NCBI GenBank assembly: GCA_021234155.1
Contig: JAJEKV010000053.1
Location: forward strand, 3,461,149-3,525,148
Origin: Isoetes taiwanensis
Lineage: Eukaryota > Streptophyta > Lycopodiopsida > Isoetales > Isoetaceae
DNA: 64,000 bases
Direction: 5' to 3'
Shown: positions 10,501-22,105 of the stretch, piece by piece
Layout: the number at the start of each line of letters is the position of its first letter
Position numbering within the stretch: position 1 is the stretch's first letter
Translations under genes and position numbers: made by a program
Notes under the pieces: model-generated
What the model was told of the DNA's origin: nothing
The model's input: only the letters and a program-made list of their open reading frames with translations
Database searches by the model: none

Positions 10501-10560
10501 ACCGGATCGATCACGATTCTCTTCTAAATGATTGCCATGATTTCATGTTATGACCTATGT

Positions 10561-11191
10561 GGACAAAAATTGTTCACATGTTTGAAGTGCCCGGCTAGCA
10601 AAATATCTAACATCAACATCTGGATCTTCATTCAACATAACAAGACATGCTGATCACTTCTTTAAACTACCCAAAAGTCATTATATCTTTAGCTACCATC
10701 TTGGTTTAACTAATGGACAATAAAAGCCACTTTAAGCTATTCATACGAAACTATCCACTATTGGAACAAGCGATGAAAGATCTTTGTTATGTTAAATTTT
10801 ACGTTGGGAATCCTGCAGCACCAAGGACATAATATAAGACATCAAATATTCTATTAGAAATCAAGATCATCGTAGTTTAAACCAAAACAAAAGGCAACAA
10901 GACATATCACTTGTCCGAGAAAGCTTTAATGATTATAGGCAATATAACGGGGTAACCTCTGTACCAACAAACGGGCACAAATAATGAAATAGTAACGAGA
11001 ATTATTAATCATCTCATGAACGGGAAATTGAATTTGAATTTCAGAAGAAAGAAAAAACCGGCATGGTTGAACACTACAACTTTATTGTCAATTGGTATAA
11101 CCCGCAAAACCGACGCCTTGTATGTAAAGATAATGGGATGTGGTATTTCTAGACTTTTTTGTGATACTTTCGGCCACCCATTATTAGCGGG
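10561..11191. other. no feature recognised
   Basis: AT-rich, no frame or repeat I can support. Confidence 0.4.
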
Positions 11192-11292
11192 TAGTATTTT
11201 CGGCCAAAAAAATGTTATTTCTGGCCAAAAAGAGGTATTTTTGGGCAAAAAAATGGTATTTCCTACAAAAAGTGGTATTTCTGGCCAAAAAG
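11192..11292. repeat. minisatellite, five ~21-bp units
   Basis: Five successive variants of GGTATTTCTGGCCAAAAAG. An open frame of 114 codons runs through it on the plus strand and a 125-codon frame on the minus strand, so the translated repeats look protein-like (SGQK or FWPEI units). Nothing else supports coding. Confidence 0.7.
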
Positions 11293-11935
11293 CAAGCGGA
11301 AAACTGTGCGGCAGGGTTGAGATCTTTGGTTGGATCATTGTTGTGCTCCATAGGGTTTGAATTGTTTCAAAAGCCCTTCTAATCACTTTTTGCTGCCTTT
11401 TAACGTTAGTTTGATGAAGAGAGAAAGCGATTTGAGCTCAGGTAGAGCCGGATCGATCCAAAAATTCCCCCAAACAGTTGGTTCTGAGCTTGAAATTGTG
11501 AAGTGTACAGTGGCTATAACGGGTGGCCAGAAATATACCACAAAAAAGTCTGTAACCATATCCCGAACTCTAAATACGATGGTCCTACAAAACCTTGTTG
11601 AATTAAAGTTTTAAATTAAACGAAAAGGACAATAGCAGAGGTTTGAGGAACAATAAAACACTGAAAACATGTTGTTAATGTAGAAGACCAAAACGAATAT
11701 CTAATCACAAAATGTCAACTCATAGGACCTAGGTGGAGTTACACAGCTCTTGAACTTTCTAATAGCTCTATTATACTTTTGTTGGTTTATTCATAGTTCT
11801 ATTGGGCATTAAGACGCGCTAGGCTTTTACTTCTGGATATTTTAAAAAAATCAATTCTTATGAGAATGGCAGCTTGCAGAGCAAAGTTCATTTTTGGCTC
11901 CCAGCTCTATCAAATTAGTATGTCGAGATAAAATA
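11293..11935. other. no feature recognised
   Basis: No supportable gene. Two further short segments near 11500-11560 again carry GTGGCCAGAAATA, a likely degenerate copy of the minisatellite unit. Confidence 0.35.
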
Positions 11936-11939
11936 ATAA

Positions 11940-12330
11940 GAAAAAGAATAGAATAGAATAGAATATGATTTTATCGTCCACGGAGACCAACTGGCCTATG
12001 GGACCCAAGTACAAAGAGAGAGCAAGCAGCGGCGATACTACCGAGGATTAAAACCCCGCCTCAAGGGTTTTGGGAAAAACCTTAGTAGCAATAAGGATGA
12101 CATACACCGCAGGAGTTATATACATAATCACAAGTACCGGTGAGGTTAATGCCGGACGGGGGCATAATCGAGTCCGTGTATCCATTACCTCCCCGGAGGT
12201 ACGATCCCAACAAGCCCTGACGCCAGGCTTAGTAGCTCATGCAAGGCCCGATGGGGCACAACTCAACCGAAAGCATACCAGAGTTCCTGATATGCTCGTC
12301 TGGCGGACAGCCCGGAGGGCGTGACTTTCA
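11940..12330 (-). mobile_element. SINE-like element, copy B, with (AGAAT)n tail
   Basis: Sense is minus. The 3' end reads GGGTCCCATAGGCCAGTTGG, then TCTCCGTGGACGATAAAA and a simple-repeat tail (plus strand AATAGAATAGAATAGAAT, 11946-11965). Upstream is AAGGTTTTTCCCAAAACCC followed by GGCGGGGTTTTAATCC, as in copies A and C. Further 5' lies CTCTGGTATGCTTTCGG, shared with copy A. The right limit is a guess from that last shared motif. No frame. Confidence 0.6.
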
Positions 12331-13276
12331 TCCTCAATGGCTCGCTGACGGCATTGACGGACTCTGCCCTCACGCGGCAAACCATATTTTTAAATTGTGG
12401 TCGATTCTTCAAACATGTGGAATATGGTACAAATATGGTAATGCTACCCAAAACGCCACCGTCCGGACAAAGTGCTTTAGGTGTCTTGGAGGTGGTATAT
12501 GCTCGATGAACTTTCATTCAACGACCTCGGGGTTCTACCTAGAAGTGTTCCTAACCACCTTGAAATTCCCCTAATTGTCAATATTAAACACATCTAAGAA
12601 GTAACTTTGATTTGAGCACTATCTCGTAAGGTGATGAAACAAATTTTGTTGCACGTTATTTCCCAATGGTATAATTCACTATTTGAATTTATTGAGCATC
12701 CCAATGCCCACTCCTTTGAATATTGCCTAGCAAATGCCTTTTCCCTTATTCAAATGCTCATTTGCAAATTCCCCACTTGTCCGAATTTAACGGGGCCTTT
12801 CCTGCTTTGTCTTTGTCATCGCCTTTAATAACCTCTACCTTGAAGGAAAAGAGATACAATAATCCTTAAATAATCCTTCCCTTTCTGTTGTTGCACTTCC
12901 CCTTAAGTAACCCTTTCCAATTTTTTTCGGTGCCCCTTCATTTTTCTACTCTGTATCTCCTTTCGTGCTCTAAAATTCCATTTGCTCATATCCTCCATAG
13001 ACATCTCTTTGAATAAATGAGGTAAAACCCACTGTTTTTTGAATCCTTTTTCTCTTGCAACATGAAGCAGAAAATGCATGTATGATGATCCAGTTGCCAG
13101 CTAAGGGAGGCCTTGACTTTAAGAGTAACTGTACTTGCGAGAGTGTAAGCTTACCCAAATACCATACTCAGCCAAACATCATATCTGCAGGAGTTAGATT
13201 GAAAAAAAGAGGAGAAAACAAGGCAAAGAGGGGTCACAATTATAGATGTATAGGCAGAAGAGGATTCTCTGGGCCC
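12331..13276. other. no feature recognised
   Basis: AT-rich, short frames only; nothing matches a known family. Confidence 0.4.
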
Positions 13277-15260
13277 TTTTTTTTTTTTTTTGGCAAGGTT
13301 GGTTTTATATTGCATCTAAAAAAGATACATCAGCTGGTATATCATAGGAGACATACCCAAAAAAAACAAGGATAATAAAAATCCAAAGATCATGATCCTT
13401 AACTAAGGGAATCATGATGCAAAATTTGGAAACATGGTCCTTATAAACCGGATCCATGAACCATACTAAAACAACCAAACATATAAATAGTTTAAACAAA
13501 ATAAGATAACTGTTTGGACTAGTAGAGTTTTCCAGAAAACTGTTTTCCACTTCACTCATCATCCACTAAGTCCTGAACTGTAAGGTCAGCAACTATTCGA
13601 TTGCCAAATATTGTGAGGAGGGTATCCAGCACACAAATCTGAAAGTTAGTGAAGTCGAGGAGAAGCAACACATGAGCTTCTCTCTTCTGCTGCCATTTGT
13701 AGAAGAGGTTTGTGAAGTGTGGCTTAAGGCTATTAAACCTCCATACTTCTGCCCGTTTCTGAACTTTCTTGATGGCTTTAGCATGTATCACCTCTTGCTT
13801 GAGCTGAATTAGTCTTTCTTCCACTCGAATTGGAAAGTCCGGGACTCCTCCTCATCGAAATTTTCTCTTTGTACCCATTGCTTTCGATCCATGCTCCCCA
13901 ACTCCCACCGGAGTCTCCTCTCGGCATCATTGCAAGACATCATCCGAAATTATTAGATTAAGTTAAATAAAAGTCATGTAATCCATAGAATTTCCCAGGT
14001 GTGTTCAAAGCGGATCATACTTCTTCCCTTTAGCAGCATCTTATGAGCTATGGCCATTAATTTGAATAAGATCAACAAAAGTTCTCTTAAAGCCATATGT
14101 TTGAAGGGGGATGTTTATTGATGACAACTCTGTTTCTATGAAGCCAAACAGCCAGCCACTCCGGTGATCTCATGGTGTGTTCTCCAACTTATCTTTTGGT
14201 ATCCCAAAAGCTTAGGAGGTTTAGTTCTGTAGGGGCCCCCTTGTTTATTTGAGCAGACCAACTCCAAAAATCAGCCAGCCATGAACATGTAAAAGCATGA
14301 TTCGAGGTTTCCACCTCTCCACATTGGGGACATAAACTTCGAAACCGATCTATCAAACTTAGCCCTCTTATGATTTGTTTGTAGCTCGATGGAATGACAA
14401 TCCATTTGAAGGCCTTAATTTTATTGGTGCGATATGAAGAAAAATTTTGGGCTGCTTGCAATATTTTCTTCCTCACACTGCCATAAAGTCCCAGCCTTGG
14501 ATGGTTTCTTTGGTACTAAGGCATTGTAAATTTCTCTAACAGAGTACCACTCCTTCTTATTTAAATGCCATGTGCTGGAATTGCTGCTAAATTCACCATA
14601 TCTCTCTATCCTACTCATAACTGCCATATATATTTCCTTATCCAAATCGATCCCTTTGTTTTTCACGCAATTTTCCTCCTAGGTCATCCATCTTTCCTGT
14701 ACCCTCAAGTCCTCAAACTTCCCTAATTCCATTATTTGCCATTGCATGTATTTCGAGGATGTTTTAAAGCTAGGCAACCTACATTAGGCTGGTGCAAAAT
14801 CACGGGCCAAAAAGAAGTGTACATCTTTACTTGTAGCATCAATGTTTGGAGGTCTATAGCGCGGGCAGCATTATTCCAAGCTTCCAACATTCTTTAGAGA
14901 ATATTAGATGTACACGGGCATGGGGAAAGTTGGAAGAAAGCCGAAGTCCTGGGTTGATTGATGTTTCAGAGTGTGGCTGCCCACAGGAAAAGATTCCCAC
15001 CATCCAATACTTCACTAATCAGAGAGGAATTGGCCTGGTAGCATAGATTGCCTTCCATATCATTTTGGCTGCTGGGGCGAGCTTGAATGAACATGTCTTT
15101 GCATCCCTAATCCTCCTTTCTTCTTAGATTTTATTAAATCGGACCAACCAACTTTGTGAGATCCTGCCCGGATAAATTTCCTAATTGTGCTTCCATTTTG
15201 TTGTAGGATGAATAAATAAATGAAAGAACTTTCGGATGATACAGATTGAGAAGGAAAAAG
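13277..15260 (-). mobile_element. 5'-truncated LINE with zf-RVT region
   Basis: Minus-strand LINE remnant ending in the T run at 13277-13291. Sense pieces, 5' to 3': KKKGGLGMQRHVHSS, the end of the RT 'thumb' region; WHLNKKEWYSVREIYNALV; then the zf-RVT domain with RSLCPQCGEVETSNHAFTC and SWLADFWSW, where Cys and His positions of the family are kept; last, HFTNLFYKWQQKREAH and LDFTNFQICVLDTLL near the tail. This is a different LINE subfamily from the one at 28.75 kb: the 3' end (sense) is AACCTTGCC plus poly-A, like the remnant at 43.36 kb. ORF1, endonuclease and RT core are missing. Frames are broken in several places. Confidence 0.75.
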
Positions 15261-16096
15261 GAGGCATTTAAAAGATTTTGCCATAGCTATAAATGCAGAA
15301 CTCAAGAATATGAAGATGAGAAAGAATGGATGAGATAAGAATGAATAGAAAAAGAATGAAACAGCAACCAGATTTGATGTAGGTATAAAAAAAAAATGAA
15401 GGCCATAAAGAAGGTCTCGTATTTAGATTCTCAGAAAACAGGGGGCGCAGCTCTGGATTCACCAAAGGTGCACACAAGATTAAACCATATCTCCATACTC
15501 GAACCACCATAGCCAAGCCTTGAACGATCAGAAACCAACCATATCAATTTCTGTAAAGGGGACGAAAAGAAAGTAGAAAGACGAGTTTGATGCTAATTCT
15601 TAGCCATGCAGAGCTGGAGATGCATCATTCTAGCGAAAATGGAATCTGGACCTAAGCTCTCGTAAAACATGAAGAACACGCGGAGCGCCATGGCTTCCAA
15701 ATTTTTTGCTCGTTAGCGTGGGTGAAGTAGGTGAAAGCGGTAAAGTGACCAAAGGCGGCATATGGAGAAATGGCGGGCCCAATTTCAATCAGAGGAATAG
15801 ATCCGAGAAAAGGTTTTTTGAATACACCGAGACCTTTCTTCGACCGGTGGGCTGCGCTTTGGTGCGATTGATACGTGATTTGGCCGGGGGATGATAAATA
15901 AAATCTACGATTTGGCTTGAGGTTGAAATGCGAATTGCGGATCCAAAGCATACATCCAACCGATCTTTGCTTTTTGCACAAGGAGAAATCGGGCAAAATT
16001 CTAGTCTCAAGTATAAGAATACGGCAAAAATTGGCCATATAAGAATGCTTGACATCGGGGAAGACAAACATCGAATGAAAAAAAAAAAAAAAAAAA
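15261..16096. other. no gene recognised; ends in a 22-bp poly-A run
   Basis: Open stretches exist on both strands (for example minus 15652-16113), but no domain is visible. The A run at about 16079-16100 marks the left edge of the 2.1-kb repeat. Confidence 0.35.
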
Positions 16097-16097
16097 A

Positions 16098-18175
16098 AAA
16101 ACCCTTTATACAATCTGTTTCCAGATACCCAAACTTAAAATTCTTACAAAAATTAAGTCTGCAATTTGCAAGCCCTAGAAAATCTCTGGGACAAATTTCC
16201 TAGGCCAAAGATAAAAGTTAGATTAAAATTCAGGATATTGGATAAGTTCAAAGGTATACATATTTCAAAAATCAAACATTTTAACCATTAAACCTTATGA
16301 TTGTATCAATGAGATATCCCATCGAATGTATACATAGGTTCAAACTCTACATGTTTACAAAGCAGCTTTCATACATTGAATTTCTCCTTATGGAACATGC
16401 TTACTTGATAACTTGTAGTTTGAACCATAGCTTAAGTAGAAGTAGTAAAACATCAAAGCATGGAATAAGAAAACACGGTTACTGGGTTAAGCGGTAAAGA
16501 TTAGCGGGTAGGGTAATTAAGGAAGAAGCATTGATGTAAGCTATATAGGTTTTCTTGGGTTTATCCCTTTACCATGCCACAATGTATTAAAACATAGCGT
16601 GCATGTGAATAGTTCCAAGTTCTCTGGGTATTTAAAAGCGATTGAGAGGCAAGATTCCCGGGGGTACATTTCGGATCCTTCATGCTCGGATGCTCCCTTA
16701 CCTTAGAGCCATCGTTGAGTTTTACTTGAAGTTACCCATGTACTTACTTCATGCGCCATTAGTTTATGGCAAGCCCCTTGTGATTTCTTTGCTCAATAGA
16801 AAATCAAATTACTAGCGGTAAATCAGACCTCGTCCATTAAATACCTTCACAAAGGAGTTTACTTATTTAGTCCGATTTGGTATATTCTGTTAAAAAACAT
16901 TTACATATTATTTTACCAAGGCTTATCTAACCTTAGCTATTTCTATATATACACCATGGATCATTTAACCTTGAGCATTCATCCTATCAGTGATACGAGA
17001 GCAAATTTATATCATCTAATCAAATCATACGGATCTTAGTCCATATAATGGGTTAACACCGCCGTAAGTATGTAACTTGAACTGGTCAAACGAACATGAG
17101 ATCTGCTTCATAATTAGGAATAAAAACTTAATCAAATGTAAGTTAAAGAATGCATTATTAGGCTCAATACATTTTGTTACCTAAAAACCCTCTGGATTAT
17201 TCAGATCTCGGACAATTTTAAGCAACAAATTTGTAGACTGCGGCTTTTCATGGTCATATACCAGATCTATTTAAAGCAGAATGTAAGATGACAGAAATAT
17301 TTCATGCTTTATTCATTTTCATAAGCAGATCACTAGATCTAAGTCTATATTACTCATTAAGTATAAATACAAGGAAGAAACCCAAAACACGAATGGTCTT
17401 CCCCGATTTTGGAGAGCTCCCAATTGTAAAGATGAGTTGGTTGGTGCCTTCATAGGATGCGGTTCTTTGTGAGAAGTCTCAACCTCTCGATTGCGACCTC
17501 TTGCACAGTGTTTTCAAATTAGCTTTTGGTGCTAGCATTCCCTTCCTTGATGTTGGTATTACTAACATCATTTCGAGATTGAAGAACTCTTCTGCTATTC
17601 GCGGGGCCTTGGTCGCTCTTCTAAAATCTAACAATTTCTTGTTCTTTGCCCTCGCTTCCTTTCAAACTCGGCCTCTTCCCTAGTGTGGCCATGTTTAAAT
17701 CACCTTCTTTCTACCCATTAACCAATAGTTACATTCCATCCAAGATCTCTCCTCACCAAGCAAGGCAGAAGAGCCATCCTAATGGATTGACATGCATATA
17801 TTTATAGCGAGAATATGCGGTACTTAGACATCTCCCATACATCTTAAGTTGTGTCCTTAAGTTTTCAGTAGGAGAAAGAACATACCTAAACAGTTTGTGA
17901 AGCGGCTTATTGCCGGACCCAGGGGCCCATCCGCGGGCTGTTCCTTGATACCGACCCACGGTAGATGTCGCATCATGCATAACCCTAAAAGGTTAAAAGA
18001 CAATTTTGCATAAACCATTCCGTTATCCTTCTTGTATTTTTAATTATAATTTGGGAAAAACTATACCCTTATACCATTGCCTCATATGTCCATATTTGTC
18101 CAATCATGTTAGATAGAGTAATGGTTTTCAATTCAATACTTCCATTACTCGAGATATTCTCTATAATAATAAAAA
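16098..18175 (-). repeat. 2.1-kb direct repeat, copy A (pLTR/LTR-like)
   Basis: Colinear with 22106-24208 from CCCTTTATACA to GAGATATTCTCATAATA; both copies start after an A run and end in one. Identity is high, with differences clustered in short patches. Read on the minus strand it contains a TATA-like CTATAAATATATGCAT (17792-17807), an ATG at 17692-17690 and a following frame with NDVSNTNIKEGNAST and AIERLRLLTK. It therefore carries the promoter and first coding stretch of the element and lies downstream of the RT, as expected for a long terminal or Penelope-type pseudo-LTR. Typical TG..CA ends of LTRs are not seen. Confidence 0.8.
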
Positions 18176-21100
18176 AAGCCTTCCCCTCCATCCAAGGTTT
18201 GGGGGCAATTTGCAAACCTAGAAGTTAATGCAATTCATATGCAGCCAAAGGGGTGAGGGCCTAAGAGCAAAGGAATACCCTCACAATATTTTAACAAGTA
18301 AAAATCAGCAAAGACCTATTTAGCCATTTGCTATTTTGCATTAAGCACCGTACCATGTCTCCAAAGTTTACCTAAGACTGGGAAGTATTTCTTCTCAACA
18401 GAATATCTTGAGACGATCAAGCCGGACCTCTTTTTTCACAAAACTTCATTGTTAGCAAATGTCATTATCAAGTTGTATATATCTTCGGCCAATTTGCACC
18501 ATGCCTTAGTCAGTGTGCATAAAGATAGGGCATGATTTGTGAGATTATCACTTTAAGAGCCACGCAAGATGGTCCGCAAAATATCCGCTTTGATAAACTT
18601 TAAACTTGGAAAGGTAGAGGTGCTCTTTTATCATGCACGGAGATGGAGTAAAGCCCCTATTCTTATCTTCTACTTTAATTGTGATATTGAGAAAGCTTTG
18701 CCTATGTAACCATACTTCACATTGTCGGCAACCCTATAAATAGTTTCATCCTTAATGCCGAGATGTTTCATGTTGTAAATCAGAAGTTCCCGCCTGCCTT
18801 TCAAGAAGAAGTTTTCAATATTATTAGCATTAGTAACATTGAGGTCATCAATAATATCCGTTTTGCATAGTCAAACTTTTAATGTCCGTAAACCTTCCAT
18901 AATGAGCAAGTTTTAACATGAATTTAACTCATGCCGGGCCGTGCAGGATTGCACCAAGTTTGGGCTACATGAGAATCCCATGGGAATGCCCTTTTTCTCG
19001 TCTCCATATATCATTACCTCATTGGAGGTAGCAAAGGTCAGAGCCATGCATTTCATTGAAGTCATCTTTCTTCACAATGGACCAAAGATAATGTTTTTCA
19101 ATATCCTTTTTAATGTGTCTTTCCCATTTAATTTTGAAGTCTCCATCTTTTTCTTTTATTAACATGTGCGGCTTACGTTGGCCAGGTCTCATATGTTCCA
19201 TACTTATAAATTCGGGATGTCATTAAGGATTTTAAATGATCCCGCCTTCTCCATAAAGAGGTATATTCTCATAACACTTTGTGATGTCACCGAATACATT
19301 ATCAATCCAACCCTGCATGGAAGGTTGTGATTACATCATAGGAAGAATTTACTATCCATGATGCATTAATTTTGCCTTTGTAGAATAGTCTCAGAGGGTG
19401 CAAAGTGAGTCCAGGTTGCAAAGTAGAGGCAGATTCAAGAGAAGTTGTTGAGTATGGCAAGGATCCATTGTGCCACCTCACCAAAAGATGGATTCAAATG
19501 CATTAGTTAACCATCCGTATTCCAATTTGTGTGCTTTGAAACTTGCCATCGATATGGAAGTTTGTTTTGGCAAAGATTTTGCATTTGTTAACATCTTTCA
19601 ATGTATTCCTTACATTGCATCTTGATGATGTCGGGTTCTATCCGCCATTTTCTCAAAGTCATCCCCATTCATTCTTTTTCGCCATATCTAGAATATGTTC
19701 TTATGCGCAAATGAACACTGATTGTTACCAGCTTTTGTCAAGCCCGTAAAATGTATAAATTGTGTATCAACCATTTCCAGGTTTTTACAAACCTCGGGAT
19801 CATTCCGCGAGTAAATCTTCTAATTGGTAGATCTCTCCCATTTCTTTCTAACCGAATGAAGTAACGTTTTCCTTATCCGAGTCGGGTCCAAGGTAATCAG
19901 TATTTATGAACCTCCCAAAATTCTTGGCATAGCATAGCAAAATCCTCCATAAAAATACGCACATTAAAAGCCGCAATCGGGGATAGCGATTGAGCCCCTT
20001 GGCAAATGCCATTCTTAATTTTTGCAATGGATAACTCCCGGATTCAGAAGTTCTCACATGACCTATATTAGGGTCAATGTATTTTGCAAGAAATGGATTC
20101 TTTGCATGGGCACTTTATGCTTTTTGTTTTAACAAATATAGAGTAAGGCTTATATACTCTGGTCCTTTTATCCGCCCAATGTATCTCCGTAAAATGTAGT
20201 TTTATCAACCAAATCCAGCTCAATCGTCTCGGAGTGCTTCCCAATGGATCGTGTAAAATATTTTTCGACATCCATTTTTTTTCCAAAAGATTTAGACAGA
20301 AAGTAAGATGTACCTATTCTCTTGTCCTTTGATTCTTTTGTTAGACTTCAAATGTCTTTTCTTGCTGATATCCATGGTGATGATTCTCGTATGTGCATTA
20401 TTTTCCTACATGAAAAAAGTTTTACAATATGGCATGAGCATAGAAGCTCTATTATGTCAAAGCAAATGCTATATGATGACTAATGTCATAATCGTTTCAT
20501 TTCTCAATCGAAATCAATTCAACTTGTTCAAATCGTGAGGTGTATTATCATCCGGAGATATAACTTTATTGCCACCTTTGATGATAATTATCAACCGTCG
20601 AGCTCAGCAACAACCGCCGATACATTTAGCCAAAGTAGGGTCCACGGTAATCCGGGCCATTTTGAAAACCACTTTAGGGAGCAAGTTTTAGTATTCCTAA
20701 GCTTTTGATATTAGTCTTCTTATGCATAGAGTTTCTATTGGTGAAATCTGAACTTTCCAAAAGAAATGAAATAGGTTTCAAGCATTTTTCAACTATGTCC
20801 ATACATCCTTGAGTTCCCATAGAGGGCTTTTCGATTGGTATCAAAGTTATCGGATATATCATGGTCATTTCCACCATAGTTTTTCTCGACTTCCGATAAA
20901 GCCAAAATGCAATAACAACAGGTTTTAGTACATTATTAAGGAGTTTAGTGATAATCACCATTTTCTCAATGGGAAGTCTCTTCATAAACCGGGACTCCAT
21001 ATGGTTTATTGGGTACCAAATTGTTCGGTCAAACCAAATAATGCCACATCTCGCATGTAGATTTTTTGTTCTTGAAGCATTTAGACTTGAAATATGGCCC

Positions 21101-21940
21101 ATGAGTAATGCCACATCCTTTTGAGGAAAAATCATCTCTTGTTTCAGGGAAGGCCATGGGGCCCTTCCGCAAAGTTGAATGGTAGGGTCCTTGTTACATA
21201 CTTCATCAAGAAAGGTCATATCAAATGGGAGCCTGTGGTTAATATAAGTAAAGATTTTCTCCAACTTTTTACCTTGTTTTAGGATTTCATCTTTCGTGGA
21301 TCCCTCGCTAATGCAATCCAAGTGTCGAGTTGATTGGAGCTAGGGCAACCAAATTTTGACTTTCCAAATAGCGTGGTCATAGCCCAGCAGACTAGACATT
21401 CAACAGATTCAATAAATGATTGGGAAATAGGAGGAATTTGTCGTGAGATTAGGCACCTCTTCCAGAGTGCCTTGGCTATCTTGAGGATTTTCGGAGGTAT
21501 TAGCCACCGGGTCACCCGAAAAAGAGATCTTTATCGAGAAAGACATTCTAGATCTTTCTCTGTTCGCGGTTATCCTCATTAGCGTAATGAAATGAGTTAG
21601 GGATCTGAATTACACCCTTCTCTAAGGCAAGTAAGACCTTTCATAAAATAACAGCTGCCATGTCATCCTCTTGGCATGTCCTCCGATATAGGATACTATT
21701 GATGTTGTTATAGACTTCGGTGATAGCCCCTTTGTAACTTATTGTATTCTAAATTTGCTTTCTTGCAAAGGAGAATAACTTGAACCGGCCAAGAAGCCCA
21801 ACCAAGTGTATTTGGAGATCTTGTTTTGTCTCACCGTGTTGCATTCTTCTTTGAAAGTGATATACTCATGAATTTCTTTATTTCTAATGAGGGCCAAAAT
21901 GGTCTCAGACGCAATTGGGGCTCTCAATGCCACACTCATT
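18176..21940 (-). pseudogene. divergent reverse transcriptase, Penelope-like
   Basis: Minus-strand protein in several frames. RT motifs are readable in order: motif A, FGDITKCYENIPLYGEG (about 19297-19245); motif B, GIPMGFSCSP (about 18995-18955); motif C, IDDLNVTNANNIENFF (around 18860). The catalytic Asp of A and the DD of C are present. PMG in motif B, not PQG, is typical of Penelope-like elements (PLEs) and speaks against LTR and L1 types. The N-terminal part (21940-20670) is 215+ residues with RLPFDMTFLDEVCNKDP and HARCGIIWFDRTIWYPINH, which I do not recognise. The C-terminal part after motif C contains YGYIGKAFSISQ. No GIY-YIG endonuclease was found. Frameshifts between every block. An rvt-type cellular RT gene is the main alternative. 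Confidence 0.55.
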
Positions 21941-22105
21941 ATACTTGAAGAGAACTAGCTCCCTTGATCCAATGATCACTAGCTTCAATTTCGATTATCT
22001 TTGGAAGTTCCAAAAATTTATTAATATAATTAGCACTCTCTGATCCTCGTAGAAGAATATAACTTTTATCTTGGTCTCTAGTAAAACTAGAAAGTCGAGT
22101 CTAAG

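Noticed and set aside
15652-16113. 153-codon minus frame beside the A run
   Set aside because: The N-terminal part is poly-Phe from the A tract, and the rest has no domain; overlapping frames on the other strand look equally good.
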